DNA of 64,000 bases from Helopsaltes ochotensis. Its lineage: Eukaryota > Chordata > Aves > Passeriformes > Locustellidae. Positions 27,301 through 39,600 of this stretch are shown one piece after another (positions within the stretch are counted from its first letter, which is position 1; each line of letters begins with the position of its first letter). The notes below the pieces were generated by a model. It worked only from the letters and a program-made list of their open reading frames with translations, searched no databases and was not told the origin of the DNA. Location of the stretch: assembly GCA_013400155.1 (NCBI GenBank), contig VXBM01000008.1:1404029-1468028 (forward strand). The letters are read 5' to 3'. A program made the position numbers and the translations under genes.

Positions 27301-30300
27301 CCCCCCACTACAATCTGGCCAGTAAATTGGAAAGATATGGATTGATTCATGAACTGTTAGATGGATAAGGAATTTACTGGATGGCAGGTCCAAAAAATTA
27401 TCATCAATGGCTCAATGTCCAAACAGAAACCAGTAATGAGTGGTGTCCCTCAAGGATCCGTACTGGAACCAACACTTTTTAATATCTTCATCAGTGACAC
27501 TGACAGTGTAATTGTGCACACTCTCAGCAAGTTTTTGGATGACACCAAGTTCAGTGATTCAGTTGTGTTGCTTGAGAGAAGAGATGCCATCCAGAGTGAC
27601 CTTGAGAGTGACTTGAGGAGTGGGCATGTGTGAATCCATGAAGGTCTACAAGGCCAAGTGCAACAATCATGTCCAGCGAAAGAAATCTGTATTCATGCTA
27701 TACACATGTAATCTTCTTGTATAGGTTTGTGCTGTAACAAATTTTCAGTTGTAAGTGCCTCTTATATCAGCTTAAATTGTATTAGAATCAATCCTTGGAA
27801 AAAGTGTCTTCCAACTCTTGGAATAAGCCAAAGATCCTCACAGATCTAATTTCACATTCCTCTCTGACATGATTTTGGAATGCCATATGAATTCATATTC
27901 TGTTTCTTCTTTGCTGAAGAGAAATAAAACTTGAAAGAGCTGGGCTGGAATTAATCTGCCTTAGCCTCATACATCTGAAAATCAGACATCTTGTTTCCTT
28001 CAACAGTAAAGGGGTGAAGAAGTGAAATAGCTGCTCTTCCTGTCTTGTATGAAAATATGTTTAAATACATATCTCTAGATAGTCATGTCTACAGAACAGT
28101 TTGCCCTTCTCCTTCTCAATTGACATTGCTGAAATTTACTCCCTGTTAGTTACATGAGTTGAGATGGATGTGATAATTGTGTTATTGTAAGACAGCAGTT
28201 CTTACAGGAACATGCCTTGATTGTGGGGATAAATATCCAGAAATATCCTTTCTAAGTTTATCAAAGTGAATCTCAAAGTATAAGAACACATTATGAGCTT
28301 GATGGTGGTAAAGTTATTTTGACATTAGAAAAATGGTTGTTTATTCCAGTCAAGTTCTGCCTGAATTGTGCTTGAGCATTTCAGGTACCTTTTGTAAAGG
28401 CTTCTGAGTTTGTCCATGCCCAGTGGATTCAGCACCTCAGTGTGTATTTGAGAGATGTTCCTTATTCCCACCTAAGAAAAATTGGATACTTGCTGGTTAG
28501 TAACCAAGAAGGGAGTCCATATGGAAAGAAGCAAGCAATGGCTGTACTGCTATGAAATGTGTGGTCTGCCTGGGTTCTGATGCTCTGGCTGCTCCCCTGC
28601 TCTTATTGAATCCTCTACTTCCAGCTTGTTTGTCAGCAGAGGGATGAGGGACAGTGCTGCATGTTGTGTTCTCTCCAGTTTAGAGAAAGGTGGGGCGTGA
28701 GTTGGGAGCTGGTGTTCTGTCAGTTCTAAGTTTTAGCAGTATTACTTGACCTCAGGTAAATGGAATTTATATACTGTAAGGCTGTGGTTTCATAAGCAAT
28801 TTGAGCCAGTTCAAGTGGCTCAAAAGACTTCTGAAATAGGTCTGTTCTTTTTCCCCTTTCCCTCTGTCAGCACTTGTGTTGGAGACTGCACCAGAAATGA
28901 GAGCATATTGACCAGTTTAAGTGATTAAAAAACCCAACTTTGCAGCTGGATCAGTTCCTTGATCGCTTTTGTAGCCTTGCCGCCTTAGCACAAGCTTGAA
29001 GGGAGGAAGGCTTCTGTGTTTTATGGCAACTCTTGTTTACGTAAGACTGTCATTTGACTATGCCTTAAGCCAGAATTCACATGGATGAGATATCTGAAGC
29101 TGTTACTTGTAATGCATAAACATTTTTACTGCTTTTATTAAAAATAACTTTAAAAGTAGTTCACTTTGGTGTGTGGAATTGACTCATGACTTTTACTATC
29201 TCTCTGCAAGAGTATGTATAAAAATGCCTGTTGGGTATATAAATACAAATTTTATGAATGTGGAAAGATACCTTTGTATGTGCCATGTGTATTTTCAATA
29301 CAGTTTTACAACTCAGTCCAGCTTCCATTAAAAACAAGGTAAAATTTATTTGTTCAAAGTTGCTTAAAACTTTATAATATTTCAGGTATTGACTCTACAA
29401 ATCATCCATATAAAGCAGCTTAGGCCACACAGCCTAACATTACAGCCTAACATTACTTTTTCCTTTCTTTGATCTCAATAAACTGTATAATAAGTGTACT
29501 TTTTACATGAGCATTTCAACATGGTGTCTGTCTGTTTGGAAATGAATATAGAATTGAAGCTATTCGGGTATTAAAAACTGAGAAACTTTTTTTGTCACCA
29601 TGTCCTTGGGTAGAAGGTACAGTTGGATGCATGAGATACTTGTTGTGTAATGGCCTGGTTTTCTTTGGTAATTTGTTTGTTTCATAAGGAGAGATAGCTT
29701 ACCAGATGAGTTTAATATTATAATCTTTTTTTTTTTCTCTTTAGGTTTCAGCAATCTATAAGGATTCAACTATTGGAAATCTTATAAATATAGTTATTGT
29801 CAAATTAATTGTAATTCACAATGAACAGGTAAGAAAAAGAAATATTTAAAAGATTTCATTCTTATATAAGAAACAAAATGCATGAACTTGCATTGTAATT
29901 ACAAAATTTAATTTTTTTTAGCTTAAATATAAAATATTTTCTTAAACTGTGTAATTTTGTTTTAAAATATGAAACTATGTCAAATGCAAGGTTAACTTCA
30001 GGGCCTGTATTTAATGCCTCTATTTTCCTGTCTCTCATTGGTGTGCCAGTTGACCTATACTGACATAAATCAGATAGTATATGGAAGCTTATGTCAGAAC
30101 TACCTGAAGTGTGGTTGTGCTCATGGAAACATGGCAGGAAAATGACAGTTTTTTCAGAGGGTTTCGATGGAAGGGTTTCAGCCCTAACAGCTATAATATT
30201 TTAAGATTGCAATATAAAATTTTCAAATACATGGATTTCATATTTATTTATCATAAAAGTCTTGTCATTATATTTTTCTAATATTTAGTACATGGTAAAT

Positions 30301-33300
30301 TCTCACATATGTTGTTTAGAATAATAGGTTCTTGTGACTGGTGACTTGTAGCCAAATTCAGATCTTACCCTTCAAACAAATCTGCTGAGGGAATTCTTAT
30401 GTGGAGTCCTGCTGACTTTCTTTCCATATGCAAGTCATTACCTTACAGTTTAGCAGCACAAATGACAATGCAGAAAGGGCAAGTGCATGAATATTAAAGC
30501 CTTTATTTGATGTTTTTGACCATTTCTTGCTTAGGAAGGACCAGCTATCACTTTTAATGCAGCTACCACGCTTCGTAATTTTTGCTTATGGCAGCAAGCA
30601 CAAAACACTTTGGATGATACTCACCCTTCTCATCACGATACTGCTGTTCTCATCACTAGGTACAGTATCCAGAATAGCCACAATTACTCAGCTAGGTGAG
30701 ACAAATGCTTCTGTTATGTTTTTACGACATAATCTGAAACTCCCTGGGGGTCTGAGCCCAGACGATCAGAATCCTTTGAGGTTCTTTGGGACTCAGCCCC
30801 ATGGCAACTCGATGGAGAGAGAGGCAGCTTCAATCCAGTTGTCCGAAAAGTAATTTAATAATACTAAAAATAACAAACGGTAATGCAGCAACTGTATTGG
30901 AACAAACTGGACCAAGGCAGTAATCAGGGGCAAAAGGCATGATGCCAAAAGGTCTGGGCTAGGGTCAGACAGGGGTATTTATCCTGGTTTGGGAGGGGAG
31001 TTAAGGTGGGGTCTGAGGGAAGGGTCCAGTGGGGGACAACGATTAGTTATATTAAAATTCGTGCACCAAAAATCAACCTATGGTAACACAAAGAGTGAGG
31101 AACCTTCTAGTAACATGTGCATGCTTGAACGTGTGAATAAGCTTCTTGCTTATGGCATTCTGAGTGGGATTTCCCAAGGCATTTTTCCAGGATTCTTTTT
31201 TTCCTCGGGGAAACCACCCTCTACAGTAATCTTTTAACAATTCCACTGACATTGTTCATAGATAAGTGAATAACACTATCTTACCCTTCCAAAACACTGA
31301 TTATCAATAGGCGAGCAATGACTCTGACATTTCTATGTTGACAGATAAGCATCTGATGATCCTTCCATTAAAGATGATAGAAATTAATTAAACCTGAAAG
31401 TGTTGCAAGGAAATGAAATCTTTAGCTGTAGTACATACATCTGGTAGGAGTGTTGTATGTAATAGAGTCAGCTGGGGGATGCAGTGACAGACAGCTCCTG
31501 ATAGCCCTGATGTAATCAGAAATATCAAAAGCTTTAAATGGAAAGCATATAAATATTAGTATGTTTTCTTCCTGTACACAAATCACCTCAGTGAGGGTTC
31601 TGATGTTCATTCATCGGAATAGTCTCTTTTTCACTCTTCTTTTTCACTAATTTTTCCCCCAGTGTTCAAGTTTCGAGTATACTGCAATCTGCATGTTTTT
31701 CAGCATCATTTCTTACTTGATCTACCTTCTGCATTCTAGAGAAAGAATGTAATAAATTTTTATTCTTTGCATGTTAGATAAAATGCAATACTGTGGGCTT
31801 AGTCTGGTAAATTTAAATTACTTCTTTCACTAAAATACAAATTGTTTGAATAGCCTGTAACATTAAAAATTGAGAATTAGACTTGCAATTGCTGTAACTA
31901 GTATAGCAATGGCAAAATACTTTTAGAATATTCTTTTATGTGCTGTAATGATTTGAAATAAATCTTTTCTTTCAAGGGAAGATATCTGCAGAGCTAGAGA
32001 AAAGTGTGATACGCTTGGTGAGTTACTCTTTTTTCATCAGTATGATTTTATATACGAGAATATCAGTGTGAGGAGAAAAAATCTGTTAGCAATAAGTCAG
32101 ATAGAAATAGATACAAAATCCAAGCAACACAGACAAAAAGAATGGTTTCATATTTCTTATTGCTGTTCTCTCCTGGTGTACTTTGGTGCGAGGTGGTTTT
32201 TTGTTTTGTGTAAATTTGCTGCATACTTGAGGCATGACTTCTGACTTGAGTGCCATAGCATTCACTGTAATACATGGCAATAGGTGAAAATTCATTCTCT
32301 TAAGCTCTTATTTAAGGATTCAATTTTGCAGGTTTAGCAGAGCTAGGTACAATGTGTGACCCACTGCGCAGTTGTTCTGTAAGTGAAGAGAATGGATTGA
32401 GTGCTGCTTTTACTATAGCACATGAGCTTGGACATGTGTAAGTACCTATTTCCTGGCAGGTAATTTTTTTTTCATTTCTTTTTAAATATGACCAATTTTC
32501 AGCAGCAGGCTTTGCATTTCTAAGAGAAAGTCTTATATGTCCTTTTAGAAAAGTCATTATTTTTGCCCCTTGTAATGATCCAGGTAAAAAAAAAATTGTG
32601 AATTTTATAACTTGGTTGGTATCCTGAATTTTAGGAAAAACTGTCCAAAGAGATGAATTCTGTCCTTTTGAACTGGTTTGGGACGCTGGACATACCCTAG
32701 GTAGTGCATTATAGTCCTGTTAACTCTAAGTGTATTCTAGCCCTGTTAGGAATTTACCTTTAAGAAAAGACAATTGTTAATATAACACAGAACTATTCTT
32801 CCTTGTGTTTGATCCTTTCAGAATACAGTAGACTAACACAAAGAGAAATACTTTACACTGAAAAATAAGAGGAGATGACAGCCTTTTTTTTTATGAAGCA
32901 TACCTCATCAGTGATGGCAGAAAGGTGCTATACTCTAGCTCCATGAGCATGCCGCAGTGTAGGTAACGATGGCATTACAGAGCTGTGTAGCCAGCTTGTT
33001 CATTTTCATGTCCCTGCAAGTCCACTTAGACACATGCTATTTGTCTTGGTGCTTGAACTGAGAGAGTAAAATAAGATGATGTGTTAGTTGCATAGAGTGT
33101 GATATTGATGTGCTCTGCAGTTTTTGTTACTGATAGTAAGGGTTATGATCTGAGTATTGGGGTTGCATGTGGTGGACAGACCAGCCATGGCCTGTGTATT
33201 CAATTGAGGAGATGGGTTGTTCCTTTAAGTGGAACACTCCTAAAACACTGGAATTTTTCTGGTAAGGTAAAAGGTTATGCTAATCGTAAAATTCTTCCTG

Positions 33301-36300
33301 TACCCACCACTATATAACTAGGAACATTTGGATAAGGTGATAATTATGTAAGCCAGTTTAAAGATAACTATTGCCAAAAGGTCAGATAGATGTATTGACT
33401 CCCATTCAATTTTAAGACATTTTTAAACCCATAGCTCAAGCACTTGCTGCTACAGCATAGAGAGTTTCAGTTAATTAATGCTGAATTTGTTTTGGAGTTT
33501 ATCTGTTTTGCTTTTTAGGTTTAATGTGCCCCATGATGATAGTTTTAAGTGTAAAGAAGCTGGAATCAAAACCCAGTATCATGTGATGGCTCCAACTTTA
33601 AATTACCATACAAGTCCATGGACCTGGTCAAAATGCAGTCAAAAATATATCACTGAATTTCTTGAGTGAGTGTCAATATATTGCTATGGTTTGGAGTGGG
33701 TTTTTTGGTTTTTTTGGTTTTTTTCCTCCTTACAAATTTAATTTATTTCTGAGAAGTATTTTAAAGGTATTGGTTAAATATAGTTTTTGCATTGTTCTTT
33801 GGTTTAACCACTGACTTGCAGGGCCTCAGTCCTCCATAAAAATACATGTATTTAACTTTTTCTGAATTATGACTTCATTGAAGTTACACTGAACATGCAA
33901 AGCTTAGAAGAGTTTTTTCTTAATGTAGAGGTATTGTTTGTTGAAAAATACCCTTAGGATTATTTTAGTAGTTTAGAATAGGCATCCTTTATTTTCTAAA
34001 GTTTTTATGTTAAAAATAAGTGATGAGTATAGTTTAGGCAGTACCTTTTTTTTCCCTTTTTTTTTTTTTTTTTAAAAAGATAAAAAAACCCACTTAATTC
34101 TGTTTGGTGGATCTAAATGCAAAATACAAAAAAGGAAAATCAAGTGACCTGGTACATTTCATTATTCATTAACTCAATTAAAGTCATTATATAGGCAAGT
34201 AGGCATGCAAACCCATAACTCCACCGAGATATGCGTGTGTAAGTGTTGTGTGAATAGTGAGAAGGTTCCCAATGAATTGAGTGATTTATTCATATTTTGT
34301 TCCTGTTTTACAACAGTACTGGTTATGGTGAATGCCTCCTAGACAAACCTAGTGGAAGAACATATGATCTTTCCTCTCAGCTGCCTGGGTCAGTGTATGA
34401 TGTCAACAAGCAGTGTGAGCTTACGTTTGGTATTGGTTCACAAGTATGCCCTTACCTGGTGAGTGAAAACCAGACAAAGTCATGCTTAATCGATACTAAA
34501 AAATTACTGAAAATTACTGGTTTGGGAATAATTTTATCCTGAAATAAGTAAAAGTTTAGGTTATATTGTTTTGAAGTGGAAGACTTCAGTAGACAGCATT
34601 GCCATTTCACCTGTGAGAAATATATAGCAACAGAAAGTAGGCTGCATTCATTTTGATTTCCATATCTGTGAATGTGATAATAATTTAAGATATCTAAAGC
34701 TGCATAAACTAAGATTTCCTGCAACAACTGAAAGGCATTTATTTCAGCACTTCCTGCTAATGTTTTCACAGTATAGGTTATATCTTACATTCGCACACCT
34801 TGCTTCTCTGCTTCTTTTAATACTTTTTAGAGTCTTATAACTTAAAAATAAACTTTCTCAAACATTTTTTCTAAATGTTTGTTCCAAAATGTAGATTCCC
34901 TCTACATTGTCAAAAAATATTTTCATGCCTGACGGAGTGTTTATTTTGTATACAAAACTGAGATGTGGAAAGGAAACTTGACCAGATTAGTACTGAAACT
35001 TAAGTTTGTATTTTGAAAACTTAATCTGGCCATTGCAATATAAACACAAATACAACATGACTTTATTCACTGCTGACAGGATTTCATGTAGAGTTAGATT
35101 TTGGACCAACTTGTGAAATTCCTCTACCAGTATTGTATGTCTTGTTGGAGATGTTTAAAGAGCGTTTAAGATTAAGACTGAAATAAGTGGAGCTTTTTGG
35201 TTGAAGTTAAGTGTTAAGAGGAGTCAGGCTATATGAAAATATTAAAGAAAAGAAAAAGGGGGCTTCAAACACCTCAAGATGGTGTTAGTGAAGACTGCTT
35301 TGTAAATTTTGTAATCCATAAGGGTTATTTGTCTGTTAAGAGTCTTTTAGCAATTTGAAAATGAGGCTTTCTGCTTAATTTTCTAGTCAGTACATTTAAT
35401 TCCTGTTAAATTCACTTAGAGTCTTTTTCTGGAGGATTATATGGAATCTGTTCTGAATAGTATTAACCATAACCTCTTACATATTTTAAAATAAAATTTT
35501 CTACTGAAATAGAAAATGAAGTTATCTATTAATCTGATGGAATCAATTTCAGATATTCCACATTCCTGCCTGGCTTTAAGCAAAATCTATTTTGGTTTTG
35601 TGGGGTTTTATCTGTGAAAAATGGTACTACAATAGCAAACACTAAGCCTGCACAGCAGGAGAAAATAAAACTAATGTCTAAAATGCTATTGCAGGTGCAA
35701 CAAAAGTAATCTGGTTTTTTTTTTAGAAACAATGCAAACGCTTATGGTGCACAAGCACAGAGGGTGCTCACAAGGGTTGTCGTACTCAGCACATGCCTTT
35801 GGCTGATGGAACAGTTTGTGGTGTAGGAATGGTAAGCCTTGTTTTGTTTCTCAGTACTTGCAATTTTGGATGTAGGTAAGAAAGATCAGTGCTTGCTGTG
35901 TGGCAATACTGTGCCTATAGAATACGGATTGTGTGAAAATTGTCCACCTGACTATACCTGCAGTTTGTCTTATTTCTGTAATCTTGTGACATCAAAACCC
36001 ACAGTATGTCTGTTCAGAATAATTATTAAAGTTTGCATATGCCACACTGGTTAAAATAGGTGAAAGAAGTCAGGGAAAAGTTGACATCTTTCTTTCTTTT
36101 TGAAATGTTCAGCTCATGCATAATAAGTTGTTTTTTTCCTGATCAATAGTGTCCAAAGTAGAATTATCTGAAATATGACTTCCCTAAAGTGTGTTTCCCC
36201 CAATTCATCTTGTTGAGGCTGCTTATTGAATGAGAACAAATTAAGTATGAGTCACTTAGGTACAGGTGTGTGCTTTTTTGGAAACAGGGAGTCTTTTGGA

Positions 36301-36567
36301 TTAGCATCTGGTTTCAATAGTTATTTGTATCTGCATTATATCTATTTCAGAGAAAACGAGAAATCATGTTTCAGTACCTCTTCACCCACTCCAGGAAGTG
36401 CCTTAAGCACACATAACTTGTGTTCATTTTCTGTCTTGCCTATTGTAACATAATTCAGGATACTTGGGTGTGTTCAGTCCTAAAAACAGGATCTCTCTCT
36501 TCTCATTTATACCCCAATGTGTAAGACTGCCTGGCTGCTTCAAGTACGTATTGAATGCTTTGACAGA

Positions 36568-36603
<36 letters not shown>

Positions 36604-39600
36604 AGTGGAAACTGCATTTCTTATATTCTGCTCATTGGTTTATTTGGTAAAGAGTTTTTGGGTGCTTCCTCATTTACAAGTCTTTGAATTCAGATCCTGA
36701 TCTGTAAACGTGGACAATATAGCCTTTCTTGGGCTGTCCATAAGGGTCATAAATATCTAATTAGTAGATATAGTCAAGGCAATTACAGAACCTTGATAGA
36801 AGTAGAAGTAATGGTGGAGGCTAGTTGTGCCCAGTTTCTAGTGAAGATTTGAGGCTTTTAGTTTTGTACTTAGTTTGGGAAGTGAACAGAAATTAGCTGC
36901 TTAAATCCTTTACTGGTCTAGTATTTAGCATCTTCATATCTCACTTCACCACCAGGAAACAGAAGTGTTTTTTACTTGTCAGGGTATTGTGAGAATAAAT
37001 ATTTCTGAGATTTTTTACAAGGTCAGGTATCACAGTGATTATCTTAAGCGTGGGTGGTTTATTATGTTGAGCTGCTCTTATATAGTAGTGTGCTTTGGCA
37101 GCTTCAGAGCCCATGGGATCGATGTTAATTAAAAAAAATAATTTTATATGTTCAAAAATGATTAAAAACTCTAATTTAATTTCTTTTTATAATAGGCTGC
37201 TACATTTCCCTCAGTTATTTCTAAATTTTCCCCAATAACTTTTAAAGATTCTATTTGGTAAGACAATATTAGAGAGCAATTTGAAAATAGTGTCTTAATG
37301 GATAACAAATGTAGTGGGTAAAATGTCTCAAATGGCTTCTTTCTGTCTTGCAAGATTAGAAAAAGCTACTTGAAGGCTGTAGTGGAAGCTTTTGCTTGGT
37401 TATAGCCTATGCATGCCGTTGGTGTTACAATGTTTAACCCATTTTTCAGTCAGTCACTCATCAGAAAGGAAGTTCACCTTTTATGTAGACTTCATTTGTA
37501 ATCGTCAGTTAAATTGACTCTAATTTGCCAACATCAGAGGATTTCTTTTATATGAGAATACAAAAACCTATTTTATGTAATTAGTGCAGTGGAACCATTT
37601 TTCTCTAGGAAGTAAGGAGCTAATTACAGTCATTACCTCTGAAAAATGTAAGAAAGAACAGCAATTAATTAATCTGACAAATTGTCATCTGTTCCTGACT
37701 AAAGGACAGCTCTTCTCAAGCTCGGACTACAAGTTCTGCTGATGTTAATTAGCATAAGACATGGTGACTATTAATTGTAATTAATATGTTCCAGCAAGCT
37801 AAATGGATTTATATTTGGCATTTGCAACATTACTGCTGTGATGAATAGAGAAAGGATCAATTTAAGGCATCTGTTATTTTAGTATCAACTTTTTAAGTTC
37901 AGCTTTCAAATGCCATGTCATAATAGATCTTACTCTATGGACTGCTCTAACAATTGGACTTAGTGAAGCATATCTGAGTCAAAAAAAAAGCAAAGAAGAA
38001 AAGTTTTTGAAACCAGTTGTCTTCCCGGAGTGGCATTCTCAGAACAAGCCTTTACTGCTATGAAAATAACAGCAATAATACCCAATAGTGTAGGTAGTTT
38101 ATTATCACTTTTTTGAGGCACTCCGCAAGGTTGCACTCTGATCCTTCCTGAATTCCTGAGGAATATAGAAATATGCCCATATTCTTTTGATTCCTTGAGC
38201 ACTGGAATGGAGAGGTAGGAGGTAGCTATATGGCTCTGACCCAAACTTTTCCGTATCCTGGGGATATCCCAGTGTTCTAACGTAATGGCAGTTTGCTACT
38301 TAAACATTGAAAAAAAAAAAACTGCTGTCACTGAAGCTTGGAAAAATCTCTTTAACAGTAAGAAGGAATTCACATGATGCAGGTTGGATTGGAAAGCATG
38401 TGTCTTTTTGTGTTTTAGAGACATGTTAATTCTATTCACTGTAGATATATAATGTCTATTGAGCTAGCATCTAAAAGTATTCAGAATAGCTATCTGGTAA
38501 ATTAGGATTTCATCCTAGTCCTTTTGGCATAAAAGACAGGGATACAGGGGCAACTGAGAATGGGGATGCAGAGCAAAAAAGAATTGCTTTGAACAGTAAA
38601 AAAAATACCCATCTAATTCTGAAGTATGTTTTCTGTTCTTCACTTGTAGGTAGTACCCATTTATTGATTACTATTAAAATTGTTGCATCGCTTGACTACC
38701 TCATGAATGTAATACATGAAGATATTGAATCTGAAAGAATAAATAATTTTGTGTGTATATATGTTAAGTAAGTATAAAAAAATCAGGTGGATTTTATCAG
38801 AGTTGGGGATAGGAGAATATGTTCACCATCTGGAAAGCAGCAGCAGTTCTTTTGAACTGTAAGAACAGAGTAAAGTATGGGCTCAAACTGTAAATTTTTT
38901 CTGTAAACTGGGATTTCTGTGAAATATTTTTCTATGAGGTATAATTTCAGAAAAAATAGAAGTTTTAAGAGAGAAATAAAGTATGCAGATTTTTTGGAAG
39001 GCAACGTTGAAAACATTGAAAAAATTCAAGTAGTGTGGGTTTTGTAGATAATGCCATTCGAGTAATAAATGTAGACTTGTCTGAGAATCCATGCCACTGA
39101 GATGCTGTGGTGACATGTCCAGTTCGACATCTTTCCAAGCTCCATTTCTTCTGCCTTGTATGCTCATTTTATTAACTGCTCTGGCTTAGCTCCTTTTTTT
39201 GTGCCTTAGGGTCCCAGTTGTCCTCTTAGTGGGCTGTATGGGAAGTGCTTGATTTCAGAGGAGCTCTAGTCCTGTTCTGCATGCATCTACCACTCTCCTA
39301 GATTCAGTCGAAGTTGAGCGTAGGCTGTCAAGTAACGCTTTAATAATTTCTTTCAAGGTTGCTTTCCTCAAAATTTAGCAAGTTCAGTAAGAGATAAATT
39401 GGAAGCTCTGAAAATCAATTTATTAAGTCATAGGTTAATCCATAAGGAAGACTCAAAGTGCTTCCTATAAGGAGATTATTAATGAAAACAAATCTGGGTA
39501 CCCACAGGTTTATTGATTCCAAATTTGAAGCATTTCTAGGTTTTTTGACAGAAAAAAACTTGATCTTGACTAGAGCAGCCTTGCCATTTGCTGCAGTCTG

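Larger units (their letters stand above)
18282..29744. other. Intron 4 (11.5 kb)
   Basis: The longest intron, and the richest in transposon remains: a CR1 end remnant at 20354-20402, a CR1 3' part at 22985-23580, an antisense solo LTR at 24153-24710 and a CR1 reverse transcriptase piece at 27225-27690. A short tandem duplication (acagcctaacatt twice) lies at 29429-29454. An unexplained antisense frame at 19033-19248 is discussed in the findings. No independent gene was recognised. Confidence 0.7.

Noticed and set aside
27361..27633. 90-codon frame as a host gene
   Set aside because: It is the reverse transcriptase core of a truncated CR1 LINE (VPQGSVL pattern).
30527..30853. 108-codon plus-strand frame as an exon
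   Set aside because: It overlaps exon 6 in a frame other than the catalytic one and runs on into an LTR. The exon 6 frame gives the conserved EGPAITFNAATTL.
36464..36700. 78-codon frame containing poly-lysine
   Set aside because: The lysines come from the 31-base poly-A run; no splice or homology support.
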